The translations under genes and the position numbers were made by a program. A model generated the notes under the pieces. That model had not been told where the DNA came from and ran no database searches. It saw only the letters and a list, made by a program, of their open reading frames with translations. A DNA stretch of 64,000 bases from Paramecium sonneborni (Eukaryota; Ciliophora; Oligohymenophorea; Peniculida; Parameciidae), in NCBI GenBank assembly GCA_905182985.1, contig CAJJDN010000181.1, positions 32,934 through 96,933 of the forward strand. Direction: 5' to 3'. Below, piece by piece: positions 25,571 through 38,986 of this stretch (within the stretch, counting starts at the first letter, position 1; each line of letters starts with the position of its first letter).

Positions 25571-26236
25571 TCAATCATAATTATTATATGCGTAACTCAA
25601 ATAATGATAAGGATTGTTCTTATAAGTTGGAGCATATTCACCACTTGAATATTCTTCTTTGATTGATATCTCTTTGGATTCTTCAAATAGAGAATTATTT
25701 GATTCCTCCTTTTTACAGAGACTCAAAAATTTATCATATGGTTGTTCTTTTTTCAATTCATCTTTCAAATTCTCAATGGCTTAGATATACATCTATTTTG
25801 TTTCTTGGTCCTTGATCTTATTGTTGACAAGTACACAAATCTCAGCCTTAACACTTAAAAATTCAATCCATTTGTGTTGAGTTTCCATCTATATTTTTTT
25901 AGTCCGTGGATTTATAACACCAAACAACTTCTTAAGATCTCCTAACTCAAACTTTTATTATTTTGATGTTTTCTTTTTATGAATACCTCTTAGGTATCCA
26001 TCTACCTATTTGTATCCCATCTCTTCTGCCCAATGCATGAATTGATTCATAAAGAAAGGCACTATCCTTCTTTAAAAATTGTGTTATTTCTTAATTTAAT
26101 ATGGTACTTCTTTTTCAACTTGCTGAGGTTTTATTGTGAAATGTGTATTAATAGCATTCAATAATTGCTCATCAATCTATATTATAACCTTTCCATTGCA
26201 TTTTTTTAGAATCTAAAAATTCTTATATTATGTCAT
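25571..26236 (-). CDS. Basic helical protein of unknown function
   Basis: A single-exon frame of 221 residues. It is helical and charged: DEQLLNAINTHFTIKPQQ, FFMNQFMHWAEEMGYKQ, LKKLFGVINPRTKKIQ, and a C-terminal acidic/Ser part ending in several Tyr and Asn residues. No signal peptide, membrane segment or known motif. It and the downstream unknown gene are 52 bp apart on the same strand, but there is no sign of co-transcription. The ATG at 26236 is the first in the open frame. Confidence 0.8.
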
Positions 26237-26639
26237 ACTTGATATGTTTAATCGTCCTACATTTTATTTCTAATTATTAAATTACATACCAAAATTTACT
26301 ATTCAATATATTTTTCATTACAAATTTCATAGAGTTTTCGTAGAATTTTCAAAGAATTTTCATTATATAATTAATATAAATTAATCACTCTTCTAAAATA
26401 CAAGAACATAGCTCTCTATTTAACATATCACTTACTCTGATCTCCATACTTATAATCAAATTCAAAATTTAATCATCATAATTAATATAATTAATGCAAT
26501 TTCAATCTATAATGATTTTCATTTCTATTATATGCAATTCTTTAAACCAATTCACAATGAGAAAGTTAATCACAAATATTAAAATACATATCTCAAACTT
26601 GAAGAACAGAACTATCACTTCATTTCTCAACTACCTTAT
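26237..26639. other. Spacer, nothing seen
   Basis: AT-rich spacer upstream of the unknown minus-strand gene; no defensible frame or motif. Confidence 0.45.
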
Positions 26640-27365
26640 TCAACTAATCAACTTCGCTTCTAATCTATCTTCATCATCATAACAATTTGATTATTTTATA
26701 ATTTAAATATCTTAGATCTAGATCTAGATCTAAAAAATAATTTATAAATTCTTAATTGAGGATGATCCTTCAACTAAATAAACCAAATTTATTTTACTTA
26801 TTTCTGAAATGGTTTTTATTTTATCTTATTTACAATTATCTTCACAAACTTTTTTATTCTCCTCTATATAAAGATCTATCAATTCAGTTATCTTAAAACA
26901 ATCCACTATTCTATCTAGTGCTTGTGAGACTTTATTTCTATCTATTCATTTTTCAAATATCGTTTATCTCTAATTATGTCTTAGTATATTCTTTTAATTT
27001 GCTAACTAACACTTTTAAAAAATTAGACATTGAAACTTTCTAATTGCTCTCAACAATATTGTACTTAATTTGAATTAACTTACAATAAATTTATAATTTA
27101 GATTAGTTCCTCTCCATTAAAAAAAAGTTTAAATAACTATGCCTATTAATTTTTGTTAATATTTTTATCATCCTAATAATCTTTGAATTTCAACAATAAA
27201 TTTTCTTTATGATACTCCTTTTATTTCTATATCACTTCTAATTTAACTGCATTTTAAAAATTAGATTATGTATTAGTGAATTTTGTTAGATTAATTTATT
27301 TTTTTAAGATTACCCCATTAAACCTGTAAATCTACTAAGATAAACTTCTTTAATGGTTAGTTCAT
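26640..27365 (-). pseudogene. Decayed coiled-coil protein gene with AGATCT repeat
   Basis: The minus strand starts with ATG at 27365 (MNQPLKKFILVDLQ) and continues in another frame with LLLKFKDYQDDKNINKNQQA and LFFNGEELIQIINLL, an in-frame TGA, RDKRYLKNEQ, then a one-base frame shift into DRNKVSQALDRIVDCFKI. The pieces clearly belong together but need at least one stop removed and one frame shift, which small introns cannot supply. Near the 3' end lies a perfect short array, tcttagatctagatctagatct (20 nt core at 26711-26733), read as repeated Ile-Gln. Family unknown. Confidence 0.6.
26711..26733. repeat. Short tandem TAGATC array
   Basis: Three to four copies of the six-base unit TAGATC in a row, partly palindromic, inside the minus-strand pseudogene. 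A simple tandem duplication is the likely origin. Confidence 0.8.
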
Positions 27366-27436
27366 TTAAATTTCTTAACCTTTATATATATAATTGTGTC
27401 TGATTATATGATTTTTAATATGATTATAATATAATC

Positions 27437-28556
27437 TCATGATAATTTAGGAAATTCCTACTCGTTTGTAACATCCACTTTCTACTCCTATTGGATAACT
27501 ACTTTTTGGACTTCTTTTTTAACAAATTCACTATCAGGAGCATTCTCATAGAAAGATCTTTTGGCTTTAATCAAATCAATAGCCAAATCAATTTGATTAG
27601 AATAAAATGGAGCAGCCACTTTAATTTGATCAAAATATTAGAAAGTTGTTAAACCATGTTATAAAAATTAATCCTAAAATTAAAAATTATAATATTACTC
27701 CTTCCTTTTTCTCATATTTTGTGAGGTATGAGATCAAACTATCACACAACTCTAAAAGTATAAATAAGATAATTTACTTAATAAATCTTCTCTTGCAGTA
27801 TTATTCCCTTCATCATCTTACTCTCCTTCACTTTGATCCTCTTCTACTTACATTTCTTCAGGAGCATCAGGATCTTCAACCACTATTCTATTGAAATGTC
27901 TTTCAATCTTCTTTGTATGCTTTTCCTCTGTCTTCTTAATCTTTTCAATCTTTTAGAGTATGTAATCTCTATGTCTTTACAATTCATGTTGATTATCATG
28001 TTGATCCTTCAATTTAATATAGGCTTAGATAAGAATTAAAACTCTTGAAGCAACTCCATATTAAAATTGAATCTTCTCTCTCTCTTTTGTTATTGTATAT
28101 TTGAAATTTTGTTACTCTCTTGTCATCTTTAAAATGGCTTCATTATCCTCAGCACTTTTTTCCTATTTATTTGTCAAAGCCTTCAATTTCTATTTGTTTT
28201 AATGATATTTGGAATGCTCATCAGAATATTTTGTAAGCATCTCTCTCAACTTTTGTAATTTCAATGCTGCAAATTCATATTCATCTTGAACCAATTTAAA
28301 AGTTCCCAAACTTACTAAATGTTAAGATATCGATGCTTCTTTGAATAGAGATTCTACTTAATGCTAATTATATAGAAAAATTAAATACGATAGCCTATTC
28401 AAATTGATCGATTTCCTTCTAGATTGCTACATTCCATTCCTTATTTCTTAATTCATCAAGAGTCTTATTTGGTTGAATTTCTGGGTGTGTTGATACTACT
28501 TTAGAAGGTTTCTTTTATTTTTGAGCTGTCTTTGGTTGTTAAATATTATGAATCAT
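27437..28556 (-). CDS. Coiled-coil protein of unknown function
   Basis: Three introns (28364-28388, 27752-27777, 27674-27698; 25-26 nt) give 347 residues. After a Lys/Pro/Ser-rich leader, residues about 35-220 are almost continuous charged helix (LKLQKLREMLTKYSDEHSKY, KIEKIKKTEEKHTKKIERHF), followed by an acidic stretch DPDAPEEMQVEEDQSEGE and a C-terminal part with PFYSNQIDLAIDLIKAKRSF. No membrane segment. The layout resembles structural or ciliary coiled-coil proteins, without a recognisable family signature. All three introns are needed to keep frame. Confidence 0.87.
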
Positions 28557-29236
28557 ATATTAATTAATTAGATATGACGATCTAAATCAACGTATTATCA
28601 TAATTAATTGATTAATAAATTCTTTAATTAATATGTCTCTCATATTATTTTCAATATCTAAAAATTTTCAGCATTCCATAAAGATATTCAAAATATATCT
28701 TCTATAATTTTTAGCTAAAAATTATAAAAAAGTTTCAATTGTTTTCAATTTCCTATATAATTTGGTATTCAAATATATAATTACAATAAGTTAGTTATAA
28801 GAGTACAAACCGATTCAATATAAAGATTATTCATAATTGAGAGCTATGAATTTTTGAATGTGTTCTTTTCATATAAGGAGTATAAAGAAAGTATATATAT
28901 AAGAATAATAGAAATCTTAAAATAATTTAGAAATTTATTGATAATATTATAATTTATATATTTATATTTATATATTTATATATTTATAATATATAAATGT
29001 GAAAATGGCTTTTCAAATTAAAATTATTATAACCTAAAAACATTTATTCTCTCAAACATCTTTTAATCTTTATATATATTTTATTTTAAGATAGATAACA
29101 ATAAAAAGCAATTTGTAAGTTAAAAAAATAACAAACAAATCTACCAAATTAATATAGAATTTTAATTACCACCAAAATATTGTATAAAAAGCAATTATTA
29201 TAACATAAAAATTTATTAATATTATAATAATAAAAA
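28557..29236. other. Spacer with AT-rich short repeats
   Basis: Divergent spacer of about 0.7 kb. Around 28950-28998 there is an irregular run of TATATTTA/TATTTATA units. No gene seen; promoters of both neighbours should lie here. Confidence 0.5.
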
Positions 29237-32200
29237 ATGACAACCATTTACTTAATTATTCATTTACTCAGTATTTGCTTACGTTCTTAATCTGTTGATT
29301 AATAATATGATTGGATTTCCTTGTACCCAAAAGAAGGAGAATTTTTAGAATATAAATTTCCATTTGATTCAAAAGCCCTCAAAATCGAATCTTCCCCTGC
29401 ATTTTTTTATTTAGTGAATAAGCCTTCAGCAATTTTCCAAACTGATGGAGAATGTAAATAAAATCAAAATCAATATAGTTATAGAATTCAAATCATTATC
29501 ATCAAAAAATACCCACATTTGCTGGTTTACCTTAGGAAAATGAAATAATTCTATATGAATAGAACAATCAAAATATGATGGCTATTTGGAAAGTTAATTG
29601 TATATAATGCAATTAATTGATGGAGAATCGATTATTCTTAATCAATCTAAATCTTTAATACCTATTTCAACTAAGATTTAATCAATAATAAATCAAACAA
29701 ATCCTTTTATAATATACGCCTAATATTATCAAAATTATTCAATCATTTCACTTTTATTAGCTCAATTTCAAAATTTAAGTTTCTTGAATAATCAATTTGT
29801 TGATTTTGATGCTCCTAATAATTCAATTAATCCGAAAATCTATTTTATTACTTCTGAAATCATTAATCAGTATTCTATTTCAAATAATTCTACTTTTTAA
29901 TATCATCGTAACAAAACCCTTAATACTTTTCCAACAGCTTTAAGAATAATTAATGTGTTTTCCCAAAATTAGATTTGTCCTCAATATGATAATATATTAA
30001 TATATTCAGAGAACAATTCGGTTGTAATTTACCTTCAAATTTTATAAAATTAAATTTAATTGCATAATCATTGGAGTCACAATATTAAGATAATGAAAAT
30101 ACTCTAAAACAATTAATTCTATATTTTATAAAGTAATGCCTATTTACAGATCATTCCAGTAAATTATTTATCCAGTATACAAATAAAAAATATCCTAACA
30201 AAAAAGAAAAATACTTAATTATATCTCAATGGTCATAATGAATAATAGTTCAAATTTATAAATTATTTTCTTATATTTTCATTTAATTAAGAGATAGTTA
30301 TTTAATAACTGTCATAACCATAGTTATAAATTAATCTAACTAATACAAAAAATGCAGGTAAAAATAATCAATTTAGAGTTAATTATTTAGCCTACAGTTC
30401 CTTATTTTAATTTTAATATGTTAAGTTAGTAATAAATCTTTTCGTTTTGTTCCCTAATGATACAAATATTAATGTAATGTTTTAACAAACGATTAATTTG
30501 CCCATATTAACTTCTTTTTCATCATAAAACTTTTATAGTTTTTCAGGATCATTATTACATTATGCTCCAAGTTCATCTTTATTGGATTATAAAGATAACA
30601 CTTATTAAAATATTTTAGAAATTAATTAGACATATTACTTAGCATAATTTATAATATCTTATCATTGGATATCTTTTCCTTTCCCATTTAATCTTATAAT
30701 CAAAAATAACAATTTAATTTAATCAATATTTCTATAAATGCGAAATCCTTATATGCAATTGAACCAAGTTATTATCTAAATTTTAATCGATATTATTCTC
30801 CATATCTTTTAATTGGAATAAGTAATAATAATAATATTTATGTTTATAACCAAAGCATATCTAGTGTTTTTTATAAATCTTATATTTGAACTTTTGAATA
30901 AGAATTTTCAGCTTTTATATTAACCCCGTATAATTTGATAATTCTATTCTATAATTTAGAAATTTAAATAACGACTCTCAATTGTAATAATATCTTAACT
31001 TTAAATTAAAAATACATAGACATTCATTTCAAAAATATTCAGTTTAATCCTATTTAGATTGTGATGAATACATAATTGTTTTCACTTTTCTTATTTATTA
31101 ACAATATTAATGAAGTTATTATAATATTAATATAGTAAAATAATATTGTTATACCAATTTCACTAATTAAATTAGACTTCAAAGTGAAAAAAATAAACTT
31201 AGTTAATTAATAACAGGTTATATCATATATTTGTAAGAATAATGATGATAATATTTGTTTTGAAGTCTGGAATATAGAAAATTTGCCAAACTCTTTACAT
31301 GTAAAAAGTTTGTATAGTTTACCATTCAATTTGATAATCTGTTCTTTTATGTTACTTTATATTAAGGTGAAAGTAAATACAATGTTTATATTTATAATCC
31401 TTCTTTACCATAAATCTGAGTTTATACTATTTAACTAGAATAAACATCACCAATTGTATGTGTTTCGGCTTTTTATGATTTTTTGGTCTTCCTGGAATTC
31501 CTTGAAACATTAGTCTAGTTGGAGTCTTTATAATTGGAATTATTAGAATAATGATTTTAGTAACGCACTATTGTTTAAAATTAAGCTTTTTATTTCATAC
31601 CATTTTATTAAAATTTATTAATTTCACCTTTATAAATCCCTTAAAATGAAATTAATCAAACATATCCATTAGTTTTTATAACTTTTCAGTATCTTTGTCA
31701 TTAAATCCAAACACCTAATATTCTTAATATTAAAATATCAGATATAAATGATTTAAGTTCATTAGTTTATTCAAATTTCACTATTTTTAAACATTAATTC
31801 TAACCATTAACAATAAATTTGACTACCAATAATTTTAATATGGAGAATGAAAGATTCATTATCCGATAAATCTAATAATTAATAGACAAATCAGCTTTTG
31901 CAATGTCTCATTTTAATCAAACAATAATAATTACACTTTAACAAATTAATAAGAATACTCCTCATATCCTTGAGTACAAAAATTTCCCTTTAATCACATC
32001 AATAAATAATGAATTCTTTGCTTTACAGAATAATTCATATATTCAGACTTTTGATAAATATTTGAAAAACCTCTTTAGTTATAATTATTCAAATTTAAAT
32101 TTAGATATATATTTTATATCTACCTCAAATTTTTATTAATTGAATTCAGTTTGTCAAAATAATACTTCATCATATTGGTTACCTGAAACTTCCTTTGTAA

Positions 32201-33159
32201 ATTAAACACAAAGTATAATTCTTTTATTAGCTTTCAATATAAGTGAAATTATTTGTCTCATTAGCCCAAATTTCAACTTAATTTAAAAAAAATGGTTAGC
32301 TGATCATGATTTTTAAATTAGGCAGTTCTGGCAGATTAGACATTTCAGGCAGTTCTATCTTAGTTATAGTTGGAAATTAGGTAATATACCTGACGATCAA
32401 TATACTTGATAATTATTTTATCTATTTTAGAGTATACTCTGGGTGTTAATTATATAGCTAGTTTTTCTTATTCTTAGACCATCTAACTTACTTTATTTTT
32501 TCAATTACATAAAATCATATTTATTAAAATGGTATTTATATTCAATAATTTTAAAATAACAGTAAATATTTTGTAGGAGTTTATAATTTAACTAATTTAA
32601 GAGAAAGTAATTTATATGAACCTTATTTGATGTACGGTTCATTCAATACACAGTCAGAGCAATATGTAGTAATTGTAAATCTAGAATATAGTAGATAAAC
32701 TTCCAATGTTAAAATTACTTTTATGACTCTTTAGATTAACTTTGATTAAAATTGACAAATAAACTATATATTCTCAATCATTTTTATAAATTAGATTAGT
32801 CATTCATTAAAGGAACTGTATCAAAGTATAACAATTCTATCATTTGTTAATTAAAGTATGCCTACTCTTTATAGAGGAAGTATACATAAAAACTTTCTAT
32901 TTACTTTGCTTAGTATATAACATGTATCTCAGGTTATTATGAATAATTAACTATATATCTTACATGTCAAAATGATTTTTTTCGTGGAAAATATACTATA
33001 ACTTTTGAATTTCCCGAAAATATTATTGAATTACAGAACAAAAGAAAAGGATAGTTTATTTCTCATCTATCAATAGTAGTTTTGCTTTTGATATATTTTT
33101 TAATTAAAGTTAAATACAGTATAAGAAACCTAAATATCAATTCAGAAATTGAGTTATGA
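29237..33159 (+). pseudogene. Large decayed gene for a type I membrane protein
   Basis: The first 70 codons are intact: signal peptide MTTIYLIIHLLSICLRSQS, then YDWISLYPKEGEFLEYKFP. A typical 25-nt intron follows (29456-29480), but beyond it the reading meets TGAs and shifts frame several times while remaining unmistakably protein-like: TYYLAQFIISYHWISF, AIEPSYYLNFNRYYSP, LEYSRQTSNVKITFM. The last exon-like piece ends with a membrane helix ISHLSIVVLLLIYFLIKVKY and a short basic tail at TGA 33157-33159. The original product was about 1,300 residues, Asn/Gln/Tyr-rich, with a large lumenal or external domain. Counted disruptions: at least three in-frame TGAs and several one-base shifts. Family unknown, probably ciliate-specific. 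Confidence 0.7.
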
Positions 33160-33760
33160 TGTTATAACCTATTCAATACAATATAATACAAAATATCAAA
33201 TTTTAAATCATATTCCAAGTCTAAATTATCCTTAAATGTTTTTTAAAATCTAATATAAGTTACAATAATGAAAAGTCAATTTATTCAGTAAAATCGAACT
33301 CCTACTTTATTTCTTATTATCTTTTCATTTCATTTCTAAACTACATTAAACTTATCAAATATCGTATAAAACTAAAGTTTTTTTATAATTTTCTTTAAGT
33401 CTATCTTGAGCTTTTTTAATTTATGTTATATTTAGCAAATTTAGAGGATTTTATTATTTTAAAGTACAAAATAAAAATTAATAATTAACTAATAATATTT
33501 AAAACAAGTATTAGTTTTTTATAATATATAGCTTAATAATATAAAGTTGAATTAAGCACATAATTTTTACAAAACTCTAATTATAGTTTAAAACTCAAAA
33601 CAAATGATTAAAAAAATCCATTAAAACCAAAGTTACTGGTTTTAATTAAGAAAAATAGTATTAATTAATTATAAAAATTTTAAATTAGTTTCAAATTTTT
33701 TTAAATTTTAATTAAAAATATGTTTGCTAATTAAAAGTAATCCAATATGATTTATTTTAG
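33160..33760. other. Intergenic, nothing seen
   Basis: About 0.6 kb of very AT-rich spacer between two decayed genes. No frame or motif worth naming. Confidence 0.5.
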
Positions 33761-35600
33761 AGTGCATAAAGTATTTGAAGATTAGATAGATACTGAGAAT
33801 AGAGGAACATTACTCAATAGGATAAAGGAAATCAGATTGGAAGTAGTTTAACTTAATTATGTTAAAGAAGTCTTATTATTGTAATATGATGGAGAATAAT
33901 GATTAATTATTATCAAAAACAGAAATTACAAGAGCAATAAATATTAGAGCTTGTAGAATAAATCGTCTGTATTGAAAGAATATAGGATGAGTAAAATGAT
34001 GATAATAAAAAGTTATCTATATCTTTAGATAAAATAAGCATTTAAAATAATGAGTTGCTTTAATAAAATAATTAATTGACTTAAGACAATTCAAATTTAA
34101 AAGAAACTTTAAGCAATTAAAAACTAAGAACTTTTAAAGGTAAATAAAAGCTTGAATATCAGATATGTTCAAATAATAAAATTTATGCAGAATATTTCTC
34201 TAAAATGAAGTTTATAGATTAAAATTTGATTTTAAATAATAGAAAAAAAAGAAAAAGTAAATTTCTCTAAATGTAAAGTAAGATCACTTTTAGTTTAAAT
34301 AAAAAGAATAAAAATAGAAATTCAAACAATAAGGATGTATTTATATTTACACTAGAAGGAAAAATTAAAGTATTCGTGAATTATTTAATATAAAAAGTAG
34401 TTTGAGAACTTGATAGAGAATAAGGAGTAAGAGAAAATAATAATTAAGAAAAATTTAACTAAAAATTTAGAATACACTATAAATGGTAAAGATAGACAGA
34501 TATCAAGTTTGTTTTCTGAAACAAAGTAGTTTAGACTATTTGAGAATAAGGAGATTATGAAATTTTGTAAAACGTGAAAGAATTTTGTAGATTAGATTTA
34601 GTAATTAAATTAATAAATTAATGAGCTGAATAATTCCACATAAGATAATCAAAGAAAAATATTCTTTTGGATTAAGAATTGATCACTAGAAAATCAAGTT
34701 GATATTGAATAATTTCAATGAGTTAAAGTTATATTCTTAATAAAATTGAATAATTTAAGATAGAATTAAGACTATTTAAGTGAGCTAGAAAGAGAAAAAA
34801 GAGACTAGCATGATATAATAGATAACATTCAAAGCAAATGAGAAATTTAAATTTTAGCCTCATTTTCTTTTTACATATTGGAGAAAGAATTTGAATAAAG
34901 AAGTAAATCTTAAACAAGAATTTTCCTTTTATAATATTTGGAAGATCAGAATATTGAAGTAAAGTAATTAAAATAAAAACAATAAATTAATTTATAAAGT
35001 GAAGGAACAAATAATTGAATTGAAATCTAACAGCATTTCTAAGATAGATAGCCTTCAGAATTTTTAGGCTAATCTTAGGGAGTTTTTATAGAACTAAACC
35101 TTAAAACTAATTTTAGTAAATATAATAAAATATTTATGTTTTTAAATATGAAGTGAAATTAGAGAAATGGAATTATGAACTTAATTTAAAAGAATTTAAA
35201 ATATCATTTTACTGAAGTGTAGAATTTAGCACAAGAGATTACAAATAGATTTAAAAGGAATCAAATGTTATCATAATAAGTAAATCTATTGATTAATGAC
35301 TTAAAGAAGAAATTAAATCTTAATTGATAACCAAAGATTATAGTTTTGAGTATCAGATTAGTTATGAAAAAAGCTTCAAAAAATATTGCTTAAACATTCT
35401 TAGAAAGCAGCCAGACTCTAAATTATAAGAAAAATTATAATTAATATTTTAGAACAAAAATTCAGCAAACAGTAGATTTAATTTTGAAAGAGAGATAATA
35501 CTTTGAATAAAGATAGAATGATTGTAGAATGAAAAAATAATAAATTCAAATCATTAGATCTCCAAGCATGATTAAATAATTAAGTTTATAAGAATTTATA
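33761..35600 (+). pseudogene. Decayed long coiled-coil gene
   Basis: Successive plus-strand pieces in different frames are rich in coiled-coil heptads: NRGTLLNRIKEIRLEVVQL, LLQQNNQLTQDNSNLKETL, KNFVDQIQQLNQQINEL. TGAs and frame shifts separate them. The ends are vague; there is no clear start codon, and the 3' part fades out near 35600. It was probably a long structural coiled-coil protein. Nothing shows which one. Confidence 0.5.
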
Positions 35601-36081
35601 CATGTTAAATTTTATTAGAAAACATAAATTATGGTTCTTCTACTTATTGAATATCAAATAAAATTACCATAAGAGTGATTAGCGAAAAGAAGATTTTAAA
35701 TTATATTTAGTTTTTGTAGAAATAAAATCGGTCTTGAAAATATATATTTTTGTTTATATTAATTTTAATTATTTTAATATTTTTATTGATTGATGTTATA
35801 AATTTGATAGAAAAAAAGGATATATTTTTTTAAAGAAGTATTTTTAAAGATTTTTGTGAATATAAGATAATTGAAATAGTATTAAACTATGATTGTTAAG
35901 AATTTAGTTTGAATATCTCTTTAAAATAAATAATGACTTTATAGATTTGGAATGTGATAAAAATATTTTAGAATATTGATGATTTGTAATGTTGTGAGTA
36001 ATAATAATGAAGCTAATGAATGATTATAAAAATTGAGAGAATATATAAAAATCAGATAATTAATTTAAATAGTTTAAAATA

Positions 36082-38190
36082 ATGGACGACAAAACAAATC
36101 AAGAGGGGTAAAAGTAAGAAGTAAATTTAGGGCTGAGTAGTTAGTAATATTTGAGGAGAAGATCACAACAGTAAATGGATAGGGAGCAATTAAGAAATAT
36201 CAAAGAGGGAAATTTTTGGGAAAGGGAGGATTTGCAAAGTGTTATGAAGCTACAATTTTGGAAAGTAAGAAGGTTCTTGCGGCAAAGATAATTGTTAAGA
36301 GTAGTTTAACAAAGAATAGGGCTCGTTAGAAAGTAAGTAGAGTTAATTGATGTAGCTAATATCAGAAATAAAAATACATAAGAGTTTGTAGAACACAAAC
36401 ATAGTACAATTTGAGCATGTATTTGAGGATCATGAAAATGTATATATATTATTAGAATTGTGTTCAAATTAAGTAGATAATAAATAATAAAATAGACATT
36501 GAATGAATTAATAAAGAGAAGAAAGAGATTGACAGAGATAGAAGTGTAATGTTATGTTGGTTAAATAATAAATGCATTAAAATATTTACATGCATAGAAG
36601 GTGATTCATAGAGAGTAAGAAGTTATATAATATTAAAAAGTCTTAAATTGGGTAACTTATTTTTGAATAAATCAATGGAGTTAAAGTTAGGAGACTTTGG
36701 TTTAGCAACAAAGTTAGAATTTGAGGGAGAAAAGAAGAGAACGATATGTGGAACTCCGAATTATATAGCTCCTGAAGTATTGGATGGAAGAGTAGGCCAT
36801 TCTTTTGAAGTAGATGTATGGTCATTAGGAGTCATTATGTATGCAATGTTGATAGGCAAACCTCCTTTTGAAACTCCAGATGTCAAAACTACATATAGAA
36901 AGATTAGATTGAATTCATATTCATTTCCAGAACATGTGTTGATATCAGATTCAGCAAAAAGTCTCATAACGAGAATTTTAAATTTAGATCCATCATAGAG
37001 ACCTACATTAGATGAAATTATGGCTCATCCATTTATGAATACAGGTGGAACTATTCCAAAAACATTACCTTTGTCAACTTTGGCTTGTCCTCCTTCAGCA
37101 TCTTATAATAAATAATTTTAACCATCAACTAATACAAGTAATTTAAAGATGTCAACTAATGTGTTACCTTAAAGATTAACAGAAACTACTCCAAATAATC
37201 CAAATAATCCAAACAATCCAAAGAATGTTTAAAAGTAAACTAATGGATCTTCTGATCGATTTCCATGTAAATTACTATTAATATAATATTAGTATAGAAA
37301 CCAAGTTCAAGTGGAAATCTAATGGAAGATAATTTTTGTTCAGGTTGTCTAAATAATGCTTAGAATGTTGGTTATGGTGGTTCTTAAAGACCTTAATCAC
37401 AAAAACCAAATGATATCAGAAATAGTTAGAGTCAGAAAGCTCTCTCTTAACCATTTGGTGGAACAGGAATGTAAGGTGCTTAATCTGTCAATAATCTTGG
37501 AATTAAGTAGACACAATCAAAATAGGAAGTTTATGTTAAGAAATGGGTTGATTACTCAAGTAGATATGGATTAGGTTATTTATTAAGTAATGGTGCTACT
37601 GGAGTTTTCTTTAATGATTCAACTAAAATTGTACTTGATACCAAAACTTTGATATTTGAATATATGGAGAGGAAGGGATAAGATAAACAAGATATTTGTG
37701 AAACACACAATCTTAATGATTATCCATAAGACTTACATAAGAAGGTCACCCTACTTCAACATTTCAGAAGTTATTTGGAAGGGGAACCTCAAAATCCTTC
37801 AAATGAAGAATCAGATACCAAATAGTTAGTATATGTTAAGAAATGGATGAAAACTAGACATGCCATTATGTTTAGATTGTCAAATAAAATTGTCTAGGTT
37901 ATTAATCATTATTAATATTAGGTTAATTTTACAGACAAAACTGAAATTATATTGTCATCAGAACATAAAATGGTTACTTATGTGAATAAAACTGGTGAAA
38001 GAAGTCATTATCCTTTAGCAACTGCTCTTGATAGCTAAAATACAGAAATGGCAAAACGACTTAAAGTATATAATATTTACATTTTTCTTAGTACACTAAA
38101 GAAATATTAACTCATATGTTGAATGGTGGTCAAAATGGAGGAGACAATAAATCCAATCAGCTAGCAAATGCCAACTGGTAAAATCCTTGA
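36082..38190 (+). CDS. PLK: Polo-like kinase (PLK)
   Basis: Six introns (36121-36140, 36333-36355, 36473-36495, 36615-36640, 37267-37292, 38066-38091; 20-26 nt) give 654 residues. The kinase domain, about residues 30-290, has [35 protein letters not shown] and the PLK-type activation loop [14 protein letters not shown] with the activating Thr. A Pro/Asn/Ser/Gln-rich linker leads to two polo boxes: [18 protein letters not shown] with the conserved Trp, and [19 protein letters not shown]. PLKs control mitosis, centrioles or basal bodies and cytokinesis. In polo box 2 the phosphopeptide-pincer positions read TDKTEI, so the usual His/Lys pair appears replaced. The second intron follows the ARQK end of strand 3. 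Confidence 0.97.
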
Positions 38191-38986
38191 ATATTATATA
38201 TTCTGATAACTATGTTAATATAATCAAGTTTTGTTAGTATAAAATTAATATAAAATCATTAAGATTAATTTATAAATCATCAATATAAAATCTTATTTAT
38301 AGATATTTCTAATTTTGTATTATTAAATTATATTATAAAATACTCTCTCAGAATATTTTTCTAAACTATTTTTGATTTAACTAACATGCCAAAATTTTAA
38401 TTAATCGTTTTTGATATTGCTTTAATTCAATAAATAAATCATACTATTCTTAACTGAAGGTTCTTTTATTTTCTTAATTTAATCATTTAATTTCCCATTC
38501 ATATGTTATCTTAACTCCCAGAAATTGTAATTCATCATTTTGATATTTTATATTGCATTATAATATTGTTGACTCAATAAATTGTACAGCTTTGAGATTT
38601 TATTATAGAGTCCATTGTATTTAATTATTTTGATGAATCATTTAGATCTATTTAAGGTATGTATTCAATCAAAGTTTTAATGAAATAGTAATATGTAATA
38701 TTAACTATTATTGTCAAACAATAACAATTTAATATTTTTATACATATTTATCTGGATATTTAAAAAATAATAAACAACAATTTTTAATAAGAATATGAAT
38801 AAACTTGAGTTATTGAGAAAGGGTTGAAGTATAATTAATAAGAATAGATGGGTAGACATTTTGATTGAAAAAGAGTAAGAACAATATTCTGAGAATTTAT
38901 GGATTGAAAATGAATTTAAGAATATAAATTAGATTGATGATTATTAAAAATATGGTTGCTTGAAATAAAAAAAAGACTAGGTTATA
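38191..38986. other. Convergent spacer, nothing seen
   Basis: About 0.8 kb between two convergent genes, long for this genome; AT-rich, no frame or repeat I can defend. Confidence 0.5.

Noticed and set aside
32320..32375. Repeated ggcagttct units
   Set aside because: Only two copies, inside the decayed membrane-protein gene; a local coincidence or duplicate rather than a repeat array.
29237..33159. In-frame TGAs as selenocysteine or recoded tryptophan
   Set aside because: TGA appears at positions without conserved context, together with one-base frame shifts, as expected of decay. Intact genes in the window use TGA only as terminator and TGG for Trp.
26640..35600. Germline internal eliminated sequences as the cause of broken genes
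   Set aside because: The breaks are single-base shifts and isolated TGAs, not TA-bounded insertions; intact genes contain no such insertions.
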